Assembly (NCBI GenBank): GCA_963817135.1
Contig: CAWFNG010000017.1
Span: forward strand, 124,001-188,000
DNA length: 64,000 bases
Origin: VAZQ01 sp963817135
Lineage (GTDB): Bacteria; Pseudomonadota; Alphaproteobacteria; Rhizobiales; Xanthobacteraceae
Direction: 5' to 3'
The stretch's first letter is position 1; each line of letters opens with the position of its first letter. Position numbers and translations under genes: made by a program. Of the stretch, positions 55,694-64,000 are shown one piece after another. Under the pieces are notes generated by a model. It saw only the letters and a list, made by a program, of their open reading frames with translations. It made no database searches and had not been told where the DNA came from.

Positions 55694-57895
55694 TCAACTC
55701 CTGTTACGAAGATCCTGCGATGTCTGGCGCAGGCGTCGCGATAACTCGCGCGCCAGATTGCTCAGGAGTTTTGTGGCAATTGCAGGATAGTCGGCAAGCA
55801 TCCTGGCAAAGCCGTCCCGAAGAAGTTCGTAGCAAACAACCTGCTCGTCAGCGACGACCGACGCGGATCGTCGAGCCAATTCGATGAGAGACATTTCTCC
55901 GATTGTTGTGCCTCGTGCAAGCGAAGCGATGCGAGTGCTTTCTTTTCCGTTCGCCAGCTTCAATCGCACGCTTACGCTGCCCTTCGCCAAGAGCCACATC
56001 CGGTCGCCCTCATCGCCTTCGCGGCAGATCATTTCGCCGGGAGCAAATTCGCGCCGCGTCAATACCTCGCTTAGCCGATCAAGATCAGGTTGCTCTATCC
56101 CTGCAAGGAAGTCGATTTCAGAAAATGCAAGCACATCCGCTTGACTGCGTTTGTCCGCGTGTAGGAGCAGTGATTTTTCTTCCATCCATTCCAGCGCGGA
56201 ATCAAGGTCGGGCTTAATCAGCACGTCGGCTTCCGAGGCTTTGCGAAACAGGCCTTTAATGCTGGCAAGTTGCGCCGATGGGACCTCGCAGAACAGAAGG
56301 CTTCTTTTAAGCTCGCGACTTTTACTAATCAGATTTGCGAGGATATTGGCGCCGGAAACATCGATATCGCTCACCCCCCGCATGTCCAGGGCAATCATGT
56401 CGGTTTGCTGAAACAGCGTTTTTACCTTTGCTGATAAATCGTCGGCATTACCAAAGAACAGAACGCCCTCCAGCTGCAGAACCGCTCGTCGCGAGCCGGT
56501 GTCGCGCAGAATGGCCACATCCTTGCTTGGGCGCAGGCGTTTCGATTGAATTTCACTGCCGGCAAAGCCGCGCCGCACGACCGGCCGGCTCATGTTCATG
56601 ACGAAGACCAATCCCGAAAGCACACATCCGGCGATGACACCGGCGACCACCGAGTAGAGAACAGTGACGCCCATGACAATGAGTACAACGGTCAGATCGT
56701 AAATGGAGCGGCGGCGATCGACCGCCGTAGTTGCTTTGTGAATTTCCGACACAATCTGAATGATCCAGCGATCGAACAGAAGAATACCAACCGCCAGCAG
56801 AATTCCGGAAAGCACGGCGGAAGGAATTGCGGCTAGGAATTTCGGAAACAGGATGCTCAAAACCAGCAAAACCATCGCCGATGATATCGGCGAAAGGCGC
56901 GTGCGACCCCCGGCGCGGTACGCCGCCATGGTCGGAGACGGCGATGCGGCACCGGTTACACCGCCGGCAACTGCTGACGCGCAATTGCCGATGCCTTGGG
57001 CCAACAAATCGCGCACCGGCGAAATCGGCAGATCGCTGATATTCTGAGCGGTGCGAAATGCAAGCAGCGTGTCCATTGTTGCGACAATCGCCAAAATGAA
57101 TGAGATCGGCAGGATTTCCCAACCAACAAGCGCGACTTGCTTCCATGCCTCGATACTGCTGAGGCCGAATAGCGGGGAGGAAAAATTCATGGTTCCAATG
57201 GTAGGACCCAGGTTAAGATCTCGGTCGAGTCCCTTTATCAAATAGAATGCGGCGATGCCGCCGACGAAACCGACAAGCAGTGCCGGCACCTTGCCGAGCG
57301 ACCATGCACTGGGAAGCTTTTTTGCTAGCGTTGGAAAAAATAGCATCAAGCTCGCCACGCCGAGCATCAAGATGAACATCAACGGCCGGTCGATAAGGCT
57401 CAGATTGGTCGTGACCGGGTTGATCAGAAAATAGGGCTTGAGCTGCGAGAGGGCGACCAGAACAGCGACGCCATTGAGAAACCCCACAAGGACCGGATGT
57501 GGCGTGAACTTGATGACTTTCGCGACGCCGGCAATTCCAAAAGCGGCTTGCCATAAGCCCCCCAGCGCGACACACAAGAAAACTGCGACGACAATTAAAT
57601 GCTTGTCGTTTGCGACCGCGGGATTATGCGACAGTGCGATGATTAGACTTGCAAGCAGCAGGGATTTACTGACGCGGGGGGATGTGGCGATGAACGAGGA
57701 GGTTGCAATGAGCGCCGAGATAGCGCCCGCTACAATCGCCCCGCAAAGCCCGGCGGCAGCTCCCATCGCCGCGTAGTCCGGCCCCAGCGGCGCAAAGGCT
57801 AAAACACTTGAAGCAACACAGACCGGCAAGCTGACAACCGAGGCTATAGCACCGGCGGTGATGTCCTGGCGCAGGCCGATCAGTCTCGAATCCAT
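55694..57895 (-). CDS. SulP transporter fused to STAS and cyclic-nucleotide-binding domains
   Basis: A 733-residue inner-membrane protein. The SulP anion-transporter core (residues about 1-430, about twelve helices, LPVCVASSVLAFAPLGPDYA near the start and GGVTGAASPSPTM near 310) is followed by a STAS domain (about 460-560, DMRGVSDIDVSGANIL) and a cNMP-binding domain (about 590-710, LAKGSVSVRLKLANGK, GTTIGEMSLIELARRSASVV). This order is known in SulP proteins. The cNMP domain suggests control by a nucleotide or similar ligand. The ATG at 57895 is preferred; TTG 57916 is possible. Likely substrates are inorganic or organic anions such as sulfate or bicarbonate. Confidence 0.9.
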   Translation of the reverse strand: MDSRLIGLRQDITAGAIASVVSLPVCVASSVLAFAPLGPDYAAMGAAAGLCGAIVAGAISALIATSSFIATSPRVSKSLLLASLIIALSHNPAVANDKHLIVVAVFLCVALGGLWQAAFGIAGVAKVIKFTPHPVLVGFLNGVAVLVALSQLKPYFLINPVTTNLSLIDRPLMFILMLGVASLMLFFPTLAKKLPSAWSLGKVPALLVGFVGGIAAFYLIKGLDRDLNLGPTIGTMNFSSPLFGLSSIEAWKQVALVGWEILPISFILAIVATMDTLLAFRTAQNISDLPISPVRDLLAQGIGNCASAVAGGVTGAASPSPTMAAYRAGGRTRLSPISSAMVLLVLSILFPKFLAAIPSAVLSGILLAVGILLFDRWIIQIVSEIHKATTAVDRRRSIYDLTVVLIVMGVTVLYSVVAGVIAGCVLSGLVFVMNMSRPVVRRGFAGSEIQSKRLRPSKDVAILRDTGSRRAVLQLEGVLFFGNADDLSAKVKTLFQQTDMIALDMRGVSDIDVSGANILANLISKSRELKRSLLFCEVPSAQLASIKGLFRKASEADVLIKPDLDSALEWMEEKSLLLHADKRSQADVLAFSEIDFLAGIEQPDLDRLSEVLTRREFAPGEMICREGDEGDRMWLLAKGSVSVRLKLANGKESTRIASLARGTTIGEMSLIELARRSASVVADEQVVCYELLRDGFARMLADYPAIATKLLSNLARELSRRLRQTSQDLRNRS

Positions 57896-58128
57896 CGTTT
57901 GATAGGCCGTCGCCAAGGGGTGCTATCCGCGCCAACAAGCTGAATGATCGCATCTACACAACGCATGTACAATCCTTCGTCACGAATAGGTTCCGATAAC
58001 AAGCATTCCCAGAACCAATTTTGCGAGCCCGGCCATTCGAAATTTCATTGGCATTTCCCTATCATCAACCGCTGTCACGCTCAGCGATACGCCTCGGACG
58101 GCGTGACGCCCCATCCGGGGAACATGCA

Positions 58129-59341
58129 ATGCCAACGGACAGGCCCCCTCCCGAGTTGAAGCCAAGCGCCGGGCTGCCGCGGGGTATCTGGGCGCTCGGT
58201 TTTGTCAGCATGTTCATGGACATCTCGTCGGAGATGGTCCACGCGCTCCTGCCAGTCTATCTCGTGACCGTGCTTGGCACATCGACACTGACAGTCGGCT
58301 TCATCGAAGGTATCGCCGAAGCGACTGCGAACATCACGAAAATCTTTTCGGGCGTACTGTCCGACTGGCTTGGCAAGCGCAAGCTGTTGACGACCATCGG
58401 TTATGGTCTTGCAGCTTTCACCAAGCCGATCTTTCCGCTTGCCGCCACGGTTGGCTGGGTGGTCGCAGCGCGCTTCATTGATCGCATTGGGAAGGGCATC
58501 CGTGACGCTCCTCGTGATGCGCTCATTGCTGATATTGCGCCAGCGGACCTGCGGGGGGCCAGCTTCGGCCTGCGGCAGTCGCTCGACACGGTCGGCGCTG
58601 TTGTCGGGCCGCTTGCCGCCATTGCCCTCATGGCGCTCAGCTCCGACAATTTCCGCGTCGTATTCTGGATCGCGGTCGTGCCGGCGTTCATGTCGTTGGC
58701 TGTGATGGTATTCGCGGTCCAGGAACCGGCTCGGCACGCAGCAGATACCAAGCCGCGCCTGCGCCTCGCAGATGCGAGGCGCCTGTCCGGCCGGTTCTGG
58801 TCCGTGGTCGGCGTCGCCACCATCCTGGCCCTTGCCCGGTTCTCCGAGGCGTTTCTCATCCTGCGCTCACAGAATGTCGGGCTGCCTGTCTCCCTCGTCC
58901 CCGCGGTCATGGTGGTGATGAACGTCGTGTATGCGCTCGCGGCCTATCCGGCCGGCGTGCTCTCCGACCAGGTTGGCCGCGTAGGGCTACTTGCGATCGG
59001 TATCGTGTGCCTGGTCGTAGCAGACCTCATTCTCGCCCTCGGCCCGACCATAATGCTCGTCATGATTGGCGTGGTGTTCTGGGGGCTTCACATGGCGCTC
59101 AGCCAAGGGCTTTTCGCGAGTTCTTGTAGCCGACACCGCACCGGCGGACCTCCGGGGAACAGCGTTCGGCGTGTTCAACTTTGCCGGAGGCGTCGCCATG
59201 CTGGTCGCAAGCGTCCTCGCCGGTGGGTTGTGGGATACCTACGGACCGGCGGCAACCTTTCTCGCGGGCGCAGGGTTCGCCGCAGCTGCTCTGATCGGTT
59301 TGATATTTGTCCGAGTCCGGGCCGGCAATGCGTCTCCCTGA
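58129..59341 (+). pseudogene. MFS transporter with one frameshift near its C-terminus
   Basis: A major facilitator of about 403 residues if corrected. Motifs include FMDISSEMVHALLPVYLVTV near 30 and the loop GVLSDWLGKRKLL near 75; the plan resembles the YfkF/Fsr-like group. The frame runs from 58129 to about 59120 and then needs a shift: one extra t at 59121-59122 separates ALSQGLFAS from LVADTAPADLRGTAFGVFNF, which continues to the stop at 59339-59341. It is either a recent inactivation or an indel error. Substrate unknown. Confidence 0.8.
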
Positions 59342-59480
59342 TCCTCCCGTGAGCTACACGACCGTTCGGTAGCCGCGGAAATACCTGAGGTTTGGGTAGA
59401 CCTGGTAGCTCTCGAAGCATTATCTAGCGAAGGCTTGTAACAACGCCCCTTCACCTTTCACCTGCAGTCGGGATCGGTCA

Positions 59481-60425
59481 GTGAACAAAAACGTTTCTGA
59501 TCTCTTGGAAAAGCGTCTTGGCCGATTGCACGCTCGGTTACGTCTCGGAATTGAAGCCGATCACGAGGCTCAAGTATTTGGGCAAGGTGTGAATTATTTT
59601 CATATCGAAAATTCGACGTCAGCCCAATTTGCTATTCGGGCGTGTCTCAGATTGACAGGACTTTACCGTCGCGGATGCAGGAACGCAGCGCGGATCGAGG
59701 TCAGACGGAACTACGTAAAATCAACTAAAATTCCACAGGCGTTTGATGGATACACAATCCTTCAGCTTAGCGACCTGCACGTGGAGATGAGCCAAGATGC
59801 CATGGCGCGTCTCGGGATTATTTTGCAAGAAATAGACTACGATCTGTGCGTTTTAACTGGCGATTATAGAGGTCAGACCTTTGGCCCGTTTGAGCCAACT
59901 CTTACAGGCATGTCGCGCATTTGTGCCGAGCTCAAGAAACCAATTTATGGTGTATTGGGAAATCATGACACGATCCGCATGTTGCCCGGACTAGAAGCGA
60001 TGGGCATCCGGATGCTGCTAAATGAATATGAGACGATCGAGCGCGGTCATCAACGCATACATTTTGCCGGTATCGATGATGCACATTTCTATCGCATGGA
60101 CAACATCGAAAAGGCTGCTTCCGCGTTACCGCATGATGAGTTCTCCATCTTACTTTCGCACACACCCGAAGTCTATCAACAGGCTGCCCATGCCGATTTC
60201 AATCTCCTGCTGAGCGGGCATACGCATGGCGGCCAGATCTGCCTTCCTGGCCGAATCCCAATCACTCTTGATTCGGTGCTTCCCAGGTATATGGGCTCCG
60301 GCCCTTGGAAGTATCGCGACATGAATGGGTATACGTCGGTTGGAGCAGGTTCGTCCGTCGTTCCTGTTCGTTTCAACTGTCCGCCAGAAATTACGCTGCA
60401 TTGCCTGCAATCGAGCCCACCCTAG
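59481..60425 (+). CDS. Metallophosphoesterase, YaeI/YkuE-like
   Basis: A 314-residue calcineurin-like phosphoesterase with an N-terminal extension of about 90 residues, possibly amphipathic. Metal motifs are LSDLHVE near 96, TGDYRG near 126, GNHDT near 158, LSHTPEV near 230 and SGHTHGGQ near 252. Members of this group act on lipid-linked phosphodiesters or lipid A precursors; the substrate here is not defined. It starts at GTG 59481, without a clear ribosome-binding site. The DNA is more AT-rich than the average. It overlaps the convergent CarS-like gene by four bases. Confidence 0.85.
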   Translation: MNKNVSDLLEKRLGRLHARLRLGIEADHEAQVFGQGVNYFHIENSTSAQFAIRACLRLTGLYRRGCRNAARIEVRRNYVKSTKIPQAFDGYTILQLSDLHVEMSQDAMARLGIILQEIDYDLCVLTGDYRGQTFGPFEPTLTGMSRICAELKKPIYGVLGNHDTIRMLPGLEAMGIRMLLNEYETIERGHQRIHFAGIDDAHFYRMDNIEKAASALPHDEFSILLSHTPEVYQQAAHADFNLLLSGHTHGGQICLPGRIPITLDSVLPRYMGSGPWKYRDMNGYTSVGAGSSVVPVRFNCPPEITLHCLQSSPP

Positions 60426-60910
60426 AATGGTTGATCGCGAACATTCCAAATGAAAAGCAACCGAGAAAGTAAAATTTCACCAACGAAAAAAATGACTACC
60501 ACGGCAGTGATGTCGAGTACGGTCAAACCCATTATGGATCGACAAGCCAACGCCGGAAATAGGCACTCTGGAATTTGATCGAGCCCAGTCGCCCTGCTGC
60601 TTGGGAGCATTTTTAGTCTGCGCTTTACGAAGCTGGAGAGCAGGTCCCCGACCATAGCCATGCTCGCAGCCGTGAAGCCGATCTTCCATTCCAATCCGAT
60701 CACCGGCGCGAAGCCTGTCGTGATCAGAATGGCAAGGATAATTCCGCGGATTGTTTTCGAGGCGCCGAACAAAGGCTGTCCATCAGAAAATGCGGCACCA
60801 CAATCAACCGGTTGATTGAGAAAACCTCCTAGAAGTTTTTTTGCAATCACTGGCGTCCCATTCGCAAGTGTCACCAGAACCAGAAACTGTAAGATCAGGA
60901 TCAATTGCAT
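60422..60910 (-). CDS. CarS-like CDP-alcohol synthase (PF01864)
   Basis: A 162-residue membrane protein with four hydrophobic helices. The pattern ANGTPVIAKKLLG, DCGAAFSDGQPLFGASKTIRG and GDLLSSFVKRRLKM matches the CDP-archaeol synthase (CarS) family; SKTIRG and GDLxxSFxKR hold its putative CTP-binding residues. In archaea CarS makes the activated form of archaetidyl lipids; bacterial homologues are less clear and may activate other lipid alcohols. The start at 60910 gives MQLILILQFL; upstream in-frame starts exist. It is convergent with, and overlaps, a metallophosphoesterase gene, an unusual pairing. Confidence 0.8.
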   Translation of the reverse strand: MQLILILQFLVLVTLANGTPVIAKKLLGGFLNQPVDCGAAFSDGQPLFGASKTIRGIILAILITTGFAPVIGLEWKIGFTAASMAMVGDLLSSFVKRRLKMLPSSRATGLDQIPECLFPALACRSIMGLTVLDITAVVVIFFVGEILLSRLLFIWNVRDQPF

Positions 60911-61037
60911 ACAAGATGACGATACCACAAGTCGTAGATGCCACGGCTAAACCGTTCGCCCATGTTCGACTCAAGATCATGGCGCCGAATTAAAATTCTG
61001 TTGTAGGTATTTGAGAAATTTCACCAATAGTGTTTGA

Positions 61038-61223
61038 TCACGCCCTTCCCGTCCGGGGCAGCAACCAGCTCACTATCTTCCTATATGGAGCGCCAACGGA
61101 CGGGATTCGCTCCATAGCTTTCTTAGCAAAGGCATTAGCCTGTTCTTCTGTCTGTCGTTTGTCCTTCGAAAGCGACATCCATTCGCGGATTATTTTTCGT
61201 CGCTCCTCGTGTTCGGGCTGCAT
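61038..61223 (-). CDS. Small conserved hypothetical protein
   Basis: A 61-residue basic helical protein, MQPEHEERRKIIREWMSLSK to WLLPRTGRA. aagga lies eight to nine bases upstream of the chosen ATG. Similar short proteins recur in rhizobial genomes; function unknown. Confidence 0.55.
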   Translation of the reverse strand: MQPEHEERRKIIREWMSLSKDKRQTEEQANAFAKKAMERIPSVGAPYRKIVSWLLPRTGRA

Positions 61224-61386
61224 TTTGCACATCCTTTTTCTCGCATTGAAGTAGGCCAGGGAATAGGGCGAAATGCAAGCAGCTCGATCGCATCAAAGCA
61301 TCTCCTTGTGATGGTCATCACATTAGGAGATCACCACTTGCGCTACCTTCACGATGCGCAGTTGAGCGCGTCGAACGGAGTATCGA

Positions 61387-61671
61387 GTGCGCAGCATCAG
61401 CATTGTCGCCGCTTCATGCGCTGGGCTGGCGGTAGCCGTAAGCGTGGGCACGGCTGTGGTGACTATGTCGCGGGGTACGAAGACCAAGGCGGTCCCCATC
61501 GCCGTCCAAGGTGCGTGTACGAGCTGGGAGTGCGCGCGGCTGCTCACCCCCGTTGCGAACACTGCGCACACCCTGCCCATTCCGATTGCGAAAGCAATTC
61601 ACGCTCTCGGCGAACCGGAGGTGAAAACCGAGGCAGCGATGGGCGCACCGTGCGGCAGTTCCGACTGTTAA
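61387..61671 (+). CDS. Small exported hypothetical protein
   Basis: A 94-residue frame starting at GTG 61387 with a signal-like segment (RSISIVAASCAGLAVAVSVG). The mature part has three or four Cys (GACTSWECARLL, APCGSSDC) that could form disulfides. No strong ribosome-binding site is seen, so the start is uncertain. Not recognised. Confidence 0.45.
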   Translation: MRSISIVAASCAGLAVAVSVGTAVVTMSRGTKTKAVPIAVQGACTSWECARLLTPVANTAHTLPIPIAKAIHALGEPEVKTEAAMGAPCGSSDC

Positions 61672-61740
61672 ACTGAGGCCGTGCAGCTCCGGTTACTTGC
61701 ACGGACACGACAATGCACCGTGATCGGCCCGCCGCCAAAC

Positions 61741-61766
61741 AAAAAGCCCCGCGCAAAGGGCGGGGC
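61741..61766 (-). terminator. Rho-independent terminator reading leftward
   Basis: gccccgc (61746-61752) pairs with gcggggc (61760-61766), loop of seven bases, and the run of A at 61741-61745 becomes T on the minus strand. It would end a leftward transcript coming from the PF04392 debris or beyond. Confidence 0.75.
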
Positions 61767-62034
61767 GAGTTAGGAAGGCTGACAGGGCCTAGTGCCCCTC
61801 AGCATCGCGTCGATTTCGTGGCGGCAACAGCAAGAACCGCAGCAGAATACTGTCCCAAACTGATACGGCCCTGACTAGCCGTGGCAGGCAAATCAGGGCC
61901 GCGATACGCAATCACTCAGGCGCCCGCATGGGCCAACTTATTGCATACCCCAAAATGATATTTCGTCCGCAATACCTCGAACTGCGGACTTGCTGAGTAC
62001 TAGGCTGGTACGTCGCGTTCGTGCCAAGAGGAGA
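61767..62034. other. Non-coding gap
   Basis: No supported gene between the leftward terminator and the truncated PF04392 gene. Confidence 0.35.
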
Positions 62035-62787
62035 TCAGCTCATCTGCGCGGCCGGAGAGCGGCAGCGGCACGGTGAGGCCGAGCGCCTTGGCGGTTTCAA
62101 GTTGATGTACATCTCAATTTTGGTCGCTTGCTGCACCGGGCAGGTCGGCCGGCTTTTCGCCTTTGAGGATGCGTTCGGTATAGGAGCTGGCATGTAGGAG
62201 ATGAAGCTGCAGGCCGAGGGTGCGGGCGCCTGCCCGTCGCCTGCCGATTGACTCTCCGCAGCGGGCGACTTCGGGTTGACGAGGAACGCCATGGTGGTCG
62301 CCGTAGGCAACAGCTCGTGCAGCAGCTCGAACCGTTTCGGCCCTACCTCAGTGTTTAACGTGGTCACGCCCGTGAGATTGCCGCCCGGCCGTTTAAGGCT
62401 GGCGACAAACCTGACCGCGACGGGGTCGCCCGAGAACAGGAAGACGATCGGAACCGTCGTGGTCGCCGCTTTTGCAGCGAATATGGCAGGACGGTTGCCC
62501 AGCGTGAGGATGACCGCCACCCCGCGGCGCACCAGATCGGCCGCCAAGGCAGGCAATCGATCGTTATCACCCTCCGCGAAGCGATATTCTGTGGTGACGT
62601 TACGTCCCTCGAAGAAACCGCTTTGGTTCAGGCCTTGATAGAACGCGCGCATCGTGGCGTCACTCGTGATGAACGACTTGCCGCTTAAGAACGCGATCAC
62701 CGGCATTGCGGGCTGCTGCGCGTGCGCCGCGAGCGGCCAAGCTGCCGCCGCGCCGCCGAGAAGCGTGAGGAACTCCCACTTATTCAC
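62035..62787 (-). pseudogene. PF04392 substrate-binding gene with internal deletion and frameshift
   Basis: The first 175 or so codons are good: KWEFLTLLGGAAAAWPLAAH signal (the twin Arg is degraded to KW), and SLKRPGGNLTGVTTLN. After VNPKSPAAESQSAGD about 80-100 residues of the family are missing, and the C-terminal block (ATKIEMYINLK) then shifts frame: dropping to the next frame gives TAKALGLTVPLPLSGRADE. The gene cannot make a working protein. The next fragment begins immediately upstream on the strand (stop at 62784). Confidence 0.78.
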
Positions 62788-63147
62788 TCGATCACCTCGT
62801 CGGCGCGCTGCTGGAGCTGCACCGAGACATCGAGGCCGAGCGCCTTGGCGGTCTTCATATTGATCACCAGCTCGAACTTGAGCGGGGTCTGGACGGGAAG
62901 CTCGCTCGGCATTGCACCCTTGAGGATGCGATCGGCATAGGTCCCCGCGCGGCGAAAACTATCGGACAGGTCATTTCCGTAGGACATGAGGCCGCCGACT
63001 TCAGCGAAGAAACGAAACGGATAGACGGCAGGGAGACGGTAGCGAGCAGCCAGCGACGTGATCTCTGCGCGATGAGCGGGGCAGAACGGCAGCTCGGACG
63101 GTCCTGTCCGGCCTTGACTACTAACAAAGATAGCCGGCTGTTCGGAC
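62784..63147 (-). pseudogene. C-terminal part of another PF04392 gene
   Basis: About 120 codons remain, from QPAIFVSSQGRTG through YRLPAVYPFRFFAEVGGLMS to the usual FELVINMKTAKALGLDV and ADEVIE end. The N-terminal two thirds are missing. The frame is continuous with the unknown gene upstream, broken only by that gene's stop at 63150. The end overlaps the start of the next PF04392 pseudogene by four bases, as in intact tandem pairs at 4431. Confidence 0.78.
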
Positions 63148-63149
63148 TG

Positions 63150-63926
63150 CTACGCATTGACCATGCGTCCAGCGGGGCTGGCATATGCATACGAGTAGTA
63201 GAGTGTATTCGGCCCCCAAGGATTGCCGATCGTGACGGTGGGAGGCGTCTGATTTCGAAACTCCGCTGCAAACCACAGCTTCAGTACACCGTTGACATTC
63301 ATGGCAAGCAACCGCTGAAGTGGACTTGTCATCGACGCATCGGTTTTGTCCGGCTGATTTGGGTAGGAACCGGAACGCGGGGGCGTGAGCCAACCAACGT
63401 CAAAGCCGCCGTCGCCGGGTGCGAGGTCCATATAAAATGTGTACTGACCGCCGTCCGTGAGAAATATCGGCGCGGCAGGGAAGACATAGGGATTGCCGGT
63501 GAGATACCAGATCCAGTCGACTGATCCGTTAATTCTGATTTTATTATCACTGTTGTTCTTGGGCGTATCGGATTGCCAACCGTAGAAAGCCCAATCAAAT
63601 GAAATTGTCGCCCAAACGACAGTTCCTAGAGTTGGATCAGGTGCCGGCACATCCCATGCAAATCCGGCCCCTCCGATGTCAATCTGGGGTTGTGGGCCTT
63701 CGCCACGGGAGACGAGCCCCGATTTCACACTCACAATACTCGCCGGAGAAATCAGGCGCTGGAGCACTGTGGCGTTTGGTCGAATATTTAGGACCGGACC
63801 ACCGCTCTGCGGCGATGCTTTCAGCCGGGCCTCAAGACCGGCTAACCGGACCTTTGGGTGTCGGACCGCGCGGGCCTTTCGCTTATCGACCCGCGCCTTT
63901 CGTGATGAGCGCTTTGCTGGTGCCAT
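63150..63926 (-). CDS. Unrecognised protein with basic N-terminus
   Basis: A 258-residue protein. The first 30 residues are strongly basic (APAKRSSRKARVDKRKARAV); the rest is rich in aromatic and Gly/Pro residues and looks beta-rich (DNKIRINGSVDWIWYLTGNP, TFYMDLAPGDGG, NPWGPNTLYYSYAY). No family that I know fits; a secreted or surface role is possible, but there is no signal peptide. It ends AGRMVNA, and its stop is followed in the same frame by PF04392 debris, so the C-terminus may be artificial. Confidence 0.55.
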   Translation of the reverse strand: MAPAKRSSRKARVDKRKARAVRHPKVRLAGLEARLKASPQSGGPVLNIRPNATVLQRLISPASIVSVKSGLVSRGEGPQPQIDIGGAGFAWDVPAPDPTLGTVVWATISFDWAFYGWQSDTPKNNSDNKIRINGSVDWIWYLTGNPYVFPAAPIFLTDGGQYTFYMDLAPGDGGFDVGWLTPPRSGSYPNQPDKTDASMTSPLQRLLAMNVNGVLKLWFAAEFRNQTPPTVTIGNPWGPNTLYYSYAYASPAGRMVNA

Positions 63927-64000
63927 GGGGTTCTTCCGTTCGCAGAAAGCTAGTGGGCCGGCGCGAGTGAGTATTTGCGAGGGCTCGTGCCAGGAAGCAG

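Overview
The window is high-GC DNA from an alphaproteobacterium, most likely Hyphomicrobiales of the Bradyrhizobium/Afipia/Pseudolabrys type. The evidence is indirect: repeated Tat-type PF04392 ABC substrate-binding proteins, a hopanoid pair (hpnJ-hpnL), Lon, FdxA, a leucine-degradation operon, many short rhizobial-type hypothetical proteins, and a large load of decayed insertion elements. No rRNA, tRNA, origin or phage module was found, so this looks like a chromosomal segment that is partly accessory.

Layout. 0-3.3 kb: the start of an MFS gene runs off the left edge, followed by an IS91-type transposase with a partner tyrosine recombinase. 3.4-10.2 kb: PF04392 substrate-binding genes, some tandem and some in pieces, mixed with an alpha/beta hydrolase, a murein endopeptidase (MepA) and fragments of aldo/keto reductase and NmrA-like genes. 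10.5-19.6 kb: the most interesting region, an eight-gene same-strand run with a DUF917/thiohydantoin-desulfurase-like protein, a divergent urocanase-like protein, a UbiD-like decarboxylase and a complete branched-chain-type ABC importer (its substrate-binding gene has a frameshift). This reads as an uptake-and-degradation unit for an imidazole- or thiohydantoin-like acid. 19.9-23 kb: a small zinc-ribbon protein, a Crp/Fnr regulator and a graveyard of gene remnants. 23.3-34.4 kb: a fatty-acid-hydroxylase-like protein, Lon, an internally deleted group II intron, and small proteins including PhhB, FdxA and a lipocalin-like protein.

34.4-48.4 kb is a denser metabolic block: an exported M20 peptidase divergent from a Tat-exported flavin amine oxidase plus cytochrome c; a YfcE-like phosphodiesterase; hpnJ and hpnL; an enolase-superfamily epimerase; isovaleryl-CoA dehydrogenase with both methylcrotonyl-CoA carboxylase subunits; and a TctC-type binding protein. 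48.5-64 kb holds two more PF04392 genes flanking katG, an AT-richer oleate hydratase, a SulP-STAS-cNMP transporter, a frameshifted MFS gene, a metallophosphoesterase convergent with a CarS-like protein, and an unknown gene followed by PF04392 debris.

The strongest unexplained signal is a 167-bp non-coding element of two tandem hairpins, present three times (38.5, 42.3 and 55.4 kb). Its stems differ between copies by compensatory changes, and a heptamer shared by both hairpins changes in concert. Several single-base frameshifts in otherwise intact genes may be real decay or assembly error. All functions are inferred by reading the sequence; no searches were run.
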